Origin: Bacteroidales bacterium UBA6366 | GTDB taxonomy: Bacteria; Bacteroidota; Bacteroidia; Bacteroidales; UBA932 | Length of the DNA: 31,816 nt | Direction: 5' to 3' | Assembly (NCBI GenBank): GCA_002438845.1 | Contig: DJRG01000077.1 | Location: 545-32,360, forward strand | Shown here: positions 1 to 6,752 of the stretch, one piece after another | Layout: each line of letters opens with the position of its first letter | How positions within the stretch are numbered: the stretch's first letter is position 1 | Program-made: the position numbers and the translations under genes | Notes under the pieces: generated by a model | Seen by the model: the letters and a program-made list of their open reading frames with translations, nothing else | Databases searched by the model: none | Told to the model about the DNA's origin: nothing

Positions 1-1028
1 TCGGGAATCGAGTCGATGGGATCGTACAGAGAAAAGTTATATTTCCGCGCGATGGAGCGGATTATGTCATATTTCTTGGTCTCGCGCAACTTCCCAAGCG
101 GAACTATTCCTCCGTCCGCTATCGAGACGGAACGGTCGGGGATGATCGTGTCCATGTTCACATCCACTATCATTCCAAGACCTTTGCAGTGAGGACAGTA
201 GCCCTCTGGAGAGTTGAATGAGAAAGAGTGTGGCGCCGGCTCCTGCAAAGATATTCCTGAATCAGGATCGACGAGGTGCTTGGAAAAGTGTCGGAGTTTG
301 TCAGAGCCGAACTCCAGCAGGGCGACCGAGCCTTTGCCGAGGTTCAGCGCTGTCATCACGGAGTCCCGCACCCGCTTCTCGTCCCCCTCCGAAGGCTTGA
401 GCTTATCCACAACCAGTTCGATGAAATGACTCTTGTAGCGGTCCAGGGCATCCACTTCGTTCAGCGGGAGGATATTCCCGTCCACCCTGACATCGGTGTA
501 GCCACGCTTGCGGAGCTGGTCGAACAGTTCGCGGTAGTGCCCCTTGCGGCCGACAACAAGAGGAGCCAGGAGGTAGCACTTCTTCCCCTTATATTCATCC
601 ATTATGAGGTCCACGATCTGCGCGTCGGTGTAGCGGACCATTTCTTTTCCCGTGACAGGTGAATATGCCCTTGAGGCTCTGGCGTAGAGGAGCCTGAGGA
701 AATCGAATATCTCGGTGATGGTGCCGACTGTCGAGCGGGGGTTGTTGCCCGTGGTCTTCTGCTCGATGGCGATGATCGGGCTTAACCCGGTTATGCTCTC
801 GACCTCAGGCTTTTCCAGCACTCCCATGAAGTGCTTGGCGTAGGTTGAGAGCGTGTCCATGTACCGCCTCTGCCCCTCCGCGTAGATAGTGTCGAACGCC
901 AGCGAGGATTTCCCGCTGCCGCTAAGTCCCGTCACGACCACCAATTCCCCTCTGGGAATATCCACGTTCACCCCTTTGAGGTTATGCGCCTCCGCCCCTC
1001 GGATCTCGATATATTCTTTCTTGCTCAT
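1..1028 (-). CDS. uvrA: UvrA, excinuclease ABC subunit A (N-terminal part)
   Basis: This is the DNA-damage-recognition ATPase of nucleotide excision repair, which works with UvrB and UvrC. I read it by translating the minus strand from the ATG at 1028; the gene runs off the left edge, so about 342 codons are visible. The first ABC half shows Walker A GLSGSGKS at residues 34-41, followed by the typical FDTIYAEGQRRYMDTLS stretch and the Q-loop region IAIEQKTTGNNPRSTVGT. A CPHCKGLG zinc half-site lies at residues 278-285. The partner CxxC expected about 25 residues earlier is not visible; the aligned place reads VDPDSG. Whether that affects zinc binding is unknown. The gene diverges from the hydrolase gene at 1155, with a shared AT-rich palindromic promoter region between them. 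Confidence 0.96.
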   Translation of the reverse strand, partial: MSKKEYIEIRGAEAHNLKGVNVDIPRGELVVVTGLSGSGKSSLAFDTIYAEGQRRYMDTLSTYAKHFMGVLEKPEVESITGLSPIIAIEQKTTGNNPRSTVGTITEIFDFLRLLYARASRAYSPVTGKEMVRYTDAQIVDLIMDEYKGKKCYLLAPLVVGRKGHYRELFDQLRKRGYTDVRVDGNILPLNEVDALDRYKSHFIELVVDKLKPSEGDEKRVRDSVMTALNLGKGSVALLEFGSDKLRHFSKHLVDPDSGISLQEPAPHSFSFNSPEGYCPHCKGLGMIVDVNMDTIIPDRSVSIADGGIVPLGKLRETKKYDIIRSIARKYNFSLYDPIDSIP

Positions 1029-1101
1029 CGTTTTGTTGATAATTAACTCGCCTCACCTCTGCCAAATCCGCGTCAACTTATTTTTGCCGCCATCTATTCC
1101 G

Positions 1102-1129
1102 CAAATTTAACGAATATTCAGTAAATTTG
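1102..1129. promoter_or_regulatory. Palindromic divergent promoter region (uvrA / MBL hydrolase)
   Basis: A near-perfect 28-bp palindrome lies between two divergent genes. Its left arm CAAATTTA (1102-1109) is a minus-strand TAAATTTG and its right arm (1122-1129) is a plus-strand TAAATTTG. Both match the Bacteroidota -7 box TAnnTTTG, and the centre is GAATATTC. No convincing -33 TTG is found at 19-21 bp on either side, so the promoter call is tentative. The symmetry itself is plain: 24 of 28 bases are self-complementary. Confidence 0.5.
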
Positions 1130-1154
1130 TAGTCAAGAGTAAACAGACGAATCA

Positions 1155-1880
1155 ATGAGTCAGGATCATCAACTTAATATCAAAACGTTTATATTCAATT
1201 CTTTCCGTGAGAATTGCTACGTGCTTTGGGATGCGGAAGGAAATTGTGTGATTGTGGACCCTGGGTGCTATTGGAAGGAGGAGTTCGGCAGGCTCAAGGA
1301 GTTCATTGCGGCTGAGGGGTTGAAGCCTAAGGCTGTCTGGCTGACCCACGGACATTTTGACCACGTGCACGGAGTGTTGAGGGTCGTGGAAGAATATTCA
1401 GTGCCGGTGCTGATGTCACCGGAGGACAAGATCGTGCTGGACAACAACCAGAACGCCGTGAGGGATTTCGGGCTGACGGCTCCGGATTCTTCGATGATCA
1501 AGACTGTGGACATAAAGGACGGGGATGTTCTGGACACTTTGGAAGGCGCTCTGTTCAAGGTGATCACCACTCCCGGACACACACCGGGCTGCGTCTGCTA
1601 CTACTGTGAGACGGACAAGGTGCTGCTTAGCGGTGACACTCTTTTCGCCGGCACGATCGGGCGTACTGACCATCTTGGCGGAGATTACGACAGGGAGATC
1701 ATCAGTGTGATGGACAAACTGATGGGCCTGCCGGGTGATGTGGATGTGCTTCCGGGGCACGGGCACCGCACCACGATCGCAGACGAGCGTACCCATAACC
1801 CGTTCCTTCAGCCGTTCAACGAGCCGGAGGAAGACATGGATTGGGACGGTGACGGAATCGAGATTAACGGAGAAATATAA
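1155..1880 (+). CDS. Metallo-beta-lactamase-fold hydrolase, glyoxalase II-like
   Basis: A 241-residue cytoplasmic metallo-hydrolase of the glyoxalase II/YcbL-like group. The metal ligands are visible: H65-x-H67-x-D69-H70 in THGHFDHVHG, H142 in PGHTPG, D161 in SGDTLF, and H202 in LPGHGH. It lacks the long C-terminal substrate domain of true glyoxalase II; after the fold there is only a short acidic tail. The substrate cannot be told from sequence; thioester hydrolysis is typical for relatives. The TAA stop overlaps the next ATG by one base (taATG), so translation is likely coupled to the deoxynucleoside kinase downstream. The ATG at 1155 is chosen because it is the first in frame and starts just before the conserved beta-strand. 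Confidence 0.9.
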   Translation: MSQDHQLNIKTFIFNSFRENCYVLWDAEGNCVIVDPGCYWKEEFGRLKEFIAAEGLKPKAVWLTHGHFDHVHGVLRVVEEYSVPVLMSPEDKIVLDNNQNAVRDFGLTAPDSSMIKTVDIKDGDVLDTLEGALFKVITTPGHTPGCVCYYCETDKVLLSGDTLFAGTIGRTDHLGGDYDREIISVMDKLMGLPGDVDVLPGHGHRTTIADERTHNPFLQPFNEPEEDMDWDGDGIEINGEI

Positions 1881-2503
1881 TGCACATAGGAATAGCAGGC
1901 AACATAGGCAGCGGCAAGACCACCCTCACAAGGATGCTCGCCGCCCATTACGGATGGACACCGAAGTACGAGTCGGTGACCTACAACCCTTATCTGGAGG
2001 ACTACTACAAGGACATCCCCCGCTGGTCGTACAATCTGGAGACATATTTCCTCGCCCAGAGGTTCAAGGACGTGCTAGAAATCGCCAGGAGCAAGGATGT
2101 CATCATCCAGGACAGGACGCTCTTCGAGGGCGTGCACATCTTCGTGGCCAACAACTACGCCATGGGCAACCTCACCAAGCGCGACTACGAGACCTACATG
2201 GAACTCTATAACGTGATGGCCGCCACGGTGCGCAAGCCCGATCTGCTGATCTACCTCAAGTCATCGGTGCCGCACCTCGTGGCGCAGATCCAGAAGCGTG
2301 GGCGTGACTACGAGCAGACCATGAGCCTTGAATATCTCAGCGGCCTTAACGACCGCTACGAAAAGTGGATCAATGAATATGACGGCAAGGTCCTGACCAT
2401 CGAGGCGGACGATCTTGACTTCGAGAACCGTCCAGAAGACTTCGCCTCCATCACCGACCGCATAGACGCGGAACTCTACGGGCTTTTCCCATTGGAAAAA
2501 TAA
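1880..2503 (+). CDS. Deoxynucleoside kinase, first tandem copy
   Basis: A 207-residue member of the deoxyadenosine/deoxyguanosine kinase family, which phosphorylates deoxynucleosides at the 5' position in the salvage pathway. The P-loop GNIGSGKTT lies at residues 7-15. The family motif around the catalytic Asp-Arg is seen as IIQDRTLFEG, and the LID-type arginines as QKRGRDYEQ. Length is normal for the family. The start codon overlaps the stop of the upstream hydrolase. A second copy of similar size follows 77 bp downstream, and the two proteins share most residues in the N-terminal half (HIxIAGNIGSGKTTLT, MLAAHYGWTPK). In lactobacilli such tandem kinases form a heterodimer with different specificities; the same is possible here but is inference. 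Confidence 0.92.
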   Translation: MHIGIAGNIGSGKTTLTRMLAAHYGWTPKYESVTYNPYLEDYYKDIPRWSYNLETYFLAQRFKDVLEIARSKDVIIQDRTLFEGVHIFVANNYAMGNLTKRDYETYMELYNVMAATVRKPDLLIYLKSSVPHLVAQIQKRGRDYEQTMSLEYLSGLNDRYEKWINEYDGKVLTIEADDLDFENRPEDFASITDRIDAELYGLFPLEK

Positions 2504-2506
2504 TGT

Positions 2507-2514
2507 TATTTTTG
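2507..2514 (+). promoter_or_regulatory. Possible -7 box before second deoxynucleoside kinase
   Basis: TATTTTTG matches the Bacteroidota -7 consensus TAnnTTTG. The -33 position 20 bp upstream reads TTT, not TTG, so the match is partial. It would start a transcript about 60 nt before the second kinase and suggests that this copy may be transcribed separately. Confidence 0.3.
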
Positions 2515-2580
2515 TAGGGAATTGTTCTGAATATGAACGTTTCCTGTGTAATATAACGGAACAAAATAAACATCAAGGAT

Positions 2581-3216
2581 ATGCACATCGCGATAGCAGG
2601 CAACATAGGCAGTGGCAAGACCACGCTGACAAAGATGCTGGCGGCCCATTACGGCTGGACTCCTAAGTTCGAATCGGTTGACTTCAACCCTTATCTTTCC
2701 GATTTCTACGCTGACATGGAGCGCTGGTCGTTCAACCTCCAGATATATTTCCTGAACAAAAGATTCAAGGATGTCGTGGACATCTCAAGATGCAGCGATG
2801 TTATCATCCAGGACAGGACGATCTACGAAGACGCCCGCATATTCGCCCCTAACCTGCACGACATGGGGCTGATGAGCACAAGGGATTTCGAGAACTATTC
2901 GGATCTCTTCGACTTGATGATGTCTCTTGTCAGCAAGCCGGACCTGCTGATCTACCTGAAATCCACGATTCCTAATCTCGTGGCGCAGATCCAGAAGAGG
3001 GGCAGGGAATATGAGAGCAGCATCCGCATCGACTACCTCACCGGCCTCAACAAACGCTATGACGATTGGATCTCCAAATATGACGGACATCTTCTGGTCA
3101 TCGATGTGGACAACATCAAGTTCGAGAATCGTCCGGAAGACTTCCAGACCGTGACCGACAAGATCGATGCGGAACTTTTCGGCCTTTTCCCGGAGGTCAG
3201 GCAGATTGACGAATAA
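2581..3216 (+). CDS. Deoxynucleoside kinase, second tandem copy
   Basis: A 211-residue paralogue of the preceding gene and of the same dAK/dGK family. It has the P-loop GNIGSGKTT at residues 7-15, the Asp-Arg motif IIQDRTIYEDA and the LID arginines QKRGREYES. It differs from the first copy in the middle, in the region that lines the nucleoside pocket (IYEDARIFAPNLHDMG against LFEGVHIFVANNYAMG), and it has a slightly longer C-terminus. This fits a duplicate with altered base preference; which nucleoside each prefers cannot be read from sequence. The acyl-CoA ligase follows 64 bp downstream on the same strand. Confidence 0.92.
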   Translation: MHIAIAGNIGSGKTTLTKMLAAHYGWTPKFESVDFNPYLSDFYADMERWSFNLQIYFLNKRFKDVVDISRCSDVIIQDRTIYEDARIFAPNLHDMGLMSTRDFENYSDLFDLMMSLVSKPDLLIYLKSTIPNLVAQIQKRGREYESSIRIDYLTGLNKRYDDWISKYDGHLLVIDVDNIKFENRPEDFQTVTDKIDAELFGLFPEVRQIDE

Positions 3217-3280
3217 TCAGGCTGGTAAGCGGCAAAGACAAGTCGCCGTGGATTTTCAAAGATTTTAACAATTAATAAAT

Positions 3281-5185
3281 ATGTCAGCAACAAGACCGAC
3301 AATAATCGAATTCGTGGAGAAGTACACCCACGAGTTCTCTTCCCATGTCTTCCTCCGCGAGAAGGTGGACGGGAAGTGGACCGAGACTTCATTCGAGCAG
3401 ACCCGCAAGGAAGGCTACCGAATCGGAGCCGGACTCATGGCCATGGGGCTTCGCAAGGGTGACAAGGTCTCTCTTCTCTCAGAGGGCAGGAACATGTGGA
3501 TTCTCGCTGAGTTGGGAATCCTTTACGCAGGAGGCGTGAATGTCCCTCTCTCTATAAAACTTGAGGAAAGTAATGACTTGACTTTCAGAATCCTGCATTC
3601 TGAGTCAAGGTTTGTGATAGTGTCCGGCCAGCAGCTTCCTAAGATCCGCAGGATAATCTCTCAGCTGGACTGCGTGGAGAAGGTGATCGTGCTGGATGAC
3701 ATCCCTGCGGCAAACGCAAAGGAAGTCTCGATGGAATGGGTTCAGGCTCTTGGTGACAGCTACCTTTTCGGCCACAAGGCCGAGTTCGAGGAACGTTACA
3801 AATCCGTGCAGCCAGACGACTACGCCACGATCAGCTACACTTCCGGCACCACAGCCGACCCTAAGGGTGTTCTGCTGACACACCGCAACTACACGGCGAA
3901 TGTGGAGCAGGCTCATTCCGTGATCGGAGTCAAGCCGGATTCCACGATGCTCATCATCCTGCCTCTGGACCACTGCTTTGCCCACGTGGCCGGATTCTAC
4001 ACGATGATGTCCTACTGCAGCAGCATCGCCACCGTTCCGGTCGGAGCAAATCCTCTCGCCACGCTCAGGAATATTCCTATAGCGATCAAGGAGGTCCGTC
4101 CGCATGTGATGCTGTCCGTTCCGGCACTCGCCCGCAACTTCAAGAAGAACGTCGAGACCACGATCCACAAGCAGGGACCGAAGGTAGAGAAACTCTACAA
4201 CTACGCTCTCAACCTTGCGATCTCTTACAATAAGGAATATTACAACCGCGGTGGCTTCCTCCAGCTTTGGAAGAAGCCGTTGATGGCCTTGTTCGACAAG
4301 ATCATATTCAAAAAAGTCCGTGAGGGATTCGGCGGCAGGATGGAGTTCTTTGTCGGTGGCGGCGCACTTCTGGACATCGAGCTTCAGAAATATTTCTGCG
4401 CCATCGGCATTCCTATGTTCCAGGGCTACGGAGTGTCCGAGGCCACTCCGATCATCTCTGCCAACTCCGCCGGGCATGCTATGTTCGGCTCTTCCGGTCG
4501 TGTGGTGAAACCGCTTGACATCAAGATCTGCGATGACAACGGCAAGGAGGTTCCGCTCCGCACCAAAGGTGAGATTGTCGTCCGTGGCGAGAACGTGATG
4601 GCCGGCTACTGGAAGAACCCTCAGGGCACAGCCGAGGCTCTCCGTGACGGCTGGCTTCATACCGGCGACATGGGCTATATGTATGATTCTGAATATCTTT
4701 ACGTCGTTGGCCGTTTCAAGTCACTGCTTATCTCCTCTGACGGTGAGAAGTACAGCCCGGAAGGTTTCGAGGACTCTCTGACCGACGGCTCCAAGTACAT
4801 CGAGCAGGTCATCCTGCACAACAATCAGGATCCTTACACGATAGTTCTGATCGTCCCTGCCAAGGATGCTCTCAAGGAATATGTTTCCTCGAAGGGTTTG
4901 GATCCGGTTTCGCGTGAGGGTAAGGAGGCGATGCTGAAGAAGATTCAGGAGGAGATCGATTCCTACAAGAAGGGTGGCTCGCATGAGGGTATGTTCCCGG
5001 AAAGATGGCTTCCTGCCGCCGTGGCCGTGCTTCCGGAGCCTTTCACCGAGCAGAACGGCTTGGTTAACAGCACAATGAAGATTGTGCGTGGCAAGGTCGA
5101 GAAGCACTACTCTGATCGCATCGAGTACGCCTACACGGCCGAGGGTAAGAACCTCTTCAACGAGAAGAACATCGAAAGCCTTTAG
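3281..5185 (+). CDS. Long-chain acyl-CoA synthetase (AMP-binding)
   Basis: A 634-residue member of the ANL superfamily that activates fatty acids to acyl-CoA through an acyl-adenylate. The ATP-binding P-loop YTSGTTADPKGV is at residues 186-197, followed by the adenine/acyl region GYGVSEATP and the hinge/Walker B-like motif GWLHTGDMGY. The C-terminal domain carries VVGRFKSLLISSDGEKYSPEG, the loop with residues that contact AMP and pantetheine. Length and motif order match the FadD15/FAA1-type long-chain ligases of Bacteroidota. No signal peptide or membrane segment is seen; relatives are soluble or peripheral on the inner membrane. Downstream there is no gene for 515 bp, only repeats and hairpins. 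Confidence 0.93.
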   Translation: MSATRPTIIEFVEKYTHEFSSHVFLREKVDGKWTETSFEQTRKEGYRIGAGLMAMGLRKGDKVSLLSEGRNMWILAELGILYAGGVNVPLSIKLEESNDLTFRILHSESRFVIVSGQQLPKIRRIISQLDCVEKVIVLDDIPAANAKEVSMEWVQALGDSYLFGHKAEFEERYKSVQPDDYATISYTSGTTADPKGVLLTHRNYTANVEQAHSVIGVKPDSTMLIILPLDHCFAHVAGFYTMMSYCSSIATVPVGANPLATLRNIPIAIKEVRPHVMLSVPALARNFKKNVETTIHKQGPKVEKLYNYALNLAISYNKEYYNRGGFLQLWKKPLMALFDKIIFKKVREGFGGRMEFFVGGGALLDIELQKYFCAIGIPMFQGYGVSEATPIISANSAGHAMFGSSGRVVKPLDIKICDDNGKEVPLRTKGEIVVRGENVMAGYWKNPQGTAEALRDGWLHTGDMGYMYDSEYLYVVGRFKSLLISSDGEKYSPEGFEDSLTDGSKYIEQVILHNNQDPYTIVLIVPAKDALKEYVSSKGLDPVSREGKEAMLKKIQEEIDSYKKGGSHEGMFPERWLPAAVAVLPEPFTEQNGLVNSTMKIVRGKVEKHYSDRIEYAYTAEGKNLFNEKNIESL

Positions 5186-5206
5186 AGCCTTCTGCCACCG
5201 ATCAGC

Positions 5207-5280
5207 GGTCGCTGAGCCTGCCGAAGCGCCAATGTGGTCACTGAGCCTGCGGTCGCTGAGCCTGTTGCAGCGCCGAAGCG
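5207..5280 (+). repeat. Cluster of CTGAGCCTGTCGAAG-family repeats (three units)
   Basis: Three same-orientation units follow one another: 5207-5230, a truncated one at 5236-5250, and 5251-5274. Each begins GGTCRCTGAGCCTG. In the first and third, the left arm GGTCGCT pairs with AGCGCC on the right with one mismatch. They lie just after the acyl-CoA ligase stop codon, where they could fold in the 3' end of its mRNA. Confidence 0.8.
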
Positions 5281-5700
5281 GCATTGCGGAAAGGAAAACA
5301 AATCTTTGAAAGATACTCGGAAGTCCACTTTCAACCAGAATTTTGCACGTTACCAAAATTCTTGGGTCGAAAGGGGACTTTCGCCTATAGGTAAGGCTTC
5401 CGCATGCCAATTAATCTTTCCCTCATCACATTTGGTACGCCAGAGGGGCCTTTTGTGTACCAAGGAAAGACCTTATTGCGTTTCGTACCTCGTAAGGCGG
5501 TTTCTGGTACCAAACTCCTATGTGTGGCCATTTGGTACTCCAGAGAGCCTTTTCGCGAACCAAATGTGGCTGATTGTCGTGATTGTTTCCCTCAAAAATG
5601 CGTCTCTGTACCAATCGTGCAAGAAACTACGTGTTTCCCGAAGCGTTTTATCCTAATGGGTTTTCGAGGAGACCCCTTTGATTCCCCTCGTTGACGGCAT
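5281..5700. other. Gene-free, hairpin-rich stretch
   Basis: I find no believable gene here. Short open frames exist on both strands but are low-complexity translations of repeats. What it holds is structure. Hairpin 5335-5365 has arms GAATTTTG/CAAAATTC plus CCA/TGG. Hairpin 5368-5383 is CGAAAG-GGGA-CTTTCG. These are followed by the 50-bp-period array at 5431-5564. Near the right end, arms CGAGG/CCTCG downstream of the regulator stop might serve as its terminator. Confidence 0.6.
5431..5615. repeat. Array of 34-bp dyad repeats with exact 50-bp period
   Basis: Three 34-bp units start at 5431, 5481 and 5531, exactly 50 bp apart, and are separated by unrelated 16-bp spacers. Each unit begins near TTTGGTAC and ends near GTACCAAA, so the ends pair as a stem: TTGGTAC/GTACCAA is perfect in unit 1, and one mismatch occurs in units 2 and 3. 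Units 1 and 3 agree at about 26 of 34 positions; unit 2 is more diverged. A decayed fourth unit (GTACCAAT at 5608-5615) follows. The 50-bp period and shifting reading frames argue against coding. Confidence 0.7.
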
Positions 5701-5889
5701 TCACAGAGAGAACAGTTCATTCACAGTCTTGCCGAAGAAGGCCGATATCTTCAGCGCCAATTCGGTGGAAGGGATGAATTTCCCGTTTTCTATTGCGTAT
5801 ATTGTCTGACGGGAAACCCCCACTGCCTCAGCCAGTTCCTGTTGAGAGACTTTCCGGATGACTCTCTCAAGTCTGATGCTGTTCTTCAT
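5701..5889 (-). CDS. Small XRE-family helix-turn-helix regulator
   Basis: A 62-residue protein that is almost entirely one HTH domain: SQQELAEAVGVSRQTIYAIENGK covers helices 2 and 3, and the rest completes the five-helix Cro/CI fold. Such one-domain regulators bind operator DNA as dimers and usually repress their own operon. It overlaps the preceding membrane-protein gene by one base (taATG), so the pair is translationally coupled with the membrane protein first. The family commonly sits beside a small integral membrane protein in Bacteroidota and Firmicutes; the purpose of the pairing is not known to me. Base composition is AT-richer than the neighbouring housekeeping genes, which fits recent acquisition. 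Confidence 0.88.
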   Translation of the reverse strand: MKNSIRLERVIRKVSQQELAEAVGVSRQTIYAIENGKFIPSTELALKISAFFGKTVNELFSL

Positions 5890-6389
5890 TATCTTTCTGT
5901 TTGAATGTCAAGTCGTTGCTCTTGTCTTTCATCTTTCTTGCTCTTCAGATTGTTTATCAATATCCTGAGCCTGAACACAATGATGTAGAGCAGTCCAACA
6001 TTGAGCAGATTGATGTAACGGCCATATTCATAGACTGGTTTGATCATGTCAAGACTGGCCTCTCGCATGTCCTCCGGAAGGCATCCCCATGACAATTCAA
6101 GCAGATCCTTGACAATCATCAGAGCGAATGCGATCCAGATGATGGCCGTGACCGTGTTGATTCTGATTGAGGAGATGAACTCATCCTCCACCTTTTCTTT
6201 GGACAAGCCGATGAATGTCAGGGATATAAGTAGCAGTAAATCTATGATGCCCTTTGCGGTTTGCCCATTTGCCACAGCATGAAGTTGCGGGATGAACGCA
6301 TGTGCAGTCTCATAGGTAAACAGTAATGCCAGCAGACTCCATCCAATCGTCTGGAACCGATGCGGTAGAAGTAGATTTGTTTGTCTCAT
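5889..6389 (-). CDS. Four-helix integral membrane protein paired with HTH regulator
   Basis: A 166-residue protein with four likely membrane helices, at about residues 13-34, 47-63, 77-97 and 125-146, and a charged, Lys/Glu/Arg-rich cytoplasmic tail (148-166). There is no signal peptide and no enzymatic motif. The organisation (about 160 residues, four helices, short charged tail, immediate HTH partner) resembles the DUF2975/DUF2178-type membrane proteins coupled to small XRE regulators, but I cannot assign a family from sequence alone. It may sense a membrane signal for the regulator; that is inference. A promoter about 220 bp upstream with operator-like repeats is the likely control point. 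The coding region is markedly AT-rich for this window. Confidence 0.8.
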   Translation of the reverse strand: MRQTNLLLPHRFQTIGWSLLALLFTYETAHAFIPQLHAVANGQTAKGIIDLLLLISLTFIGLSKEKVEDEFISSIRINTVTAIIWIAFALMIVKDLLELSWGCLPEDMREASLDMIKPVYEYGRYINLLNVGLLYIIVFRLRILINNLKSKKDERQEQRLDIQTER

Positions 6390-6600
6390 GATGGTGTTTT
6401 GTTAGTGTTATGATTATGTGCCTTTCTGTGTTATTAATTAAACATTAATTCAACTTTCACAAGTAGGCAATCACTTGTTGTATAAAACATTATCTTACCC
6501 TTAAGGGTGATTGCTCACCCACATAGTTTCTCATTACCCTCTCCTTAAATCATTATTAATTCTTTCTTGGAGCATTCCAGATCTTTTGTTGATGACTATG
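6390..6600 (-). other. Long structured leader of membrane-protein/HTH operon
   Basis: About 210 AT-rich bases lie between the predicted transcription start and the membrane-protein ATG, without an open frame worth calling. Three dyads are visible: ACAAGT-N8-ACTTGT at 6459-6478, the 12-bp palindrome ACCCTTAAGGGT at 6497-6508, and the hairpin GGGTGA-TTGC-TCACCC at 6505-6520. The last two overlap, so only one can form at a time, an arrangement that could act as a switch or as protein-binding sites. Confidence 0.4.
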
Positions 6601-6606
6601 TAAGGT

Positions 6607-6645
6607 AAACTTTACAAAAGTAATGAAAACTTTACATAATTACAA
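6607..6645 (-). promoter_or_regulatory. Promoter with operator-like direct repeats for the membrane/HTH operon
   Basis: On the minus strand TTG (6645-6643) is followed after exactly 20 bases by TACTTTTG (6622-6615), a full match to the Bacteroidota promoter TTG-N20-TAnnTTTG. The predicted start of transcription is near 6608. Two 10-bp direct repeats AAACTTTACA (plus strand, 6607-6616 and 6627-6636) are 20 bp apart. One overlaps the -7 box and start, and the other lies between -33 and -7. That position is what a repressor such as the small HTH protein would use. Confidence 0.6.
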
Positions 6646-6694
6646 GAATAACCATACTTTTTATGCTTGCCAGCCACGAGCCTGCAGAAAACGA

Positions 6695-6726
6695 TTATCC
6701 CTCCACCGGAAAGGGTGGAGGGATAA
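6695..6726 (-). terminator. Perfect 13-bp hairpin, likely terminator
   Basis: TTATCCCTCCACC and GGTGGAGGGATAA pair perfectly around a 6-base loop. On the minus strand the stem is followed by TCGTTTTC, a short T-run. It lies downstream of the DUF1015 gene and would end the serine operon transcript. A second, larger structure sits between it and the gene. Confidence 0.55.
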
Positions 6727-6752
6727 CGCATAGTTTGATATTCATAATTAGA

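Noticed and set aside
276..662. Plus-strand open frame opposite uvrA
   Set aside because: It is the shadow of the minus-strand UvrA frame, which has clear Walker and zinc motifs.
5431..5615. CRISPR array
   Set aside because: Repeats differ at many positions, spacers are only 16 bp, there are just three to four units, and no cas gene is present.
5404..5694. Possible 96-residue protein in the hairpin region, and overlapping frames on both strands
   Set aside because: Their sequence is a frame-shifting translation of the 50-bp-period repeats; no start context or conserved domain.
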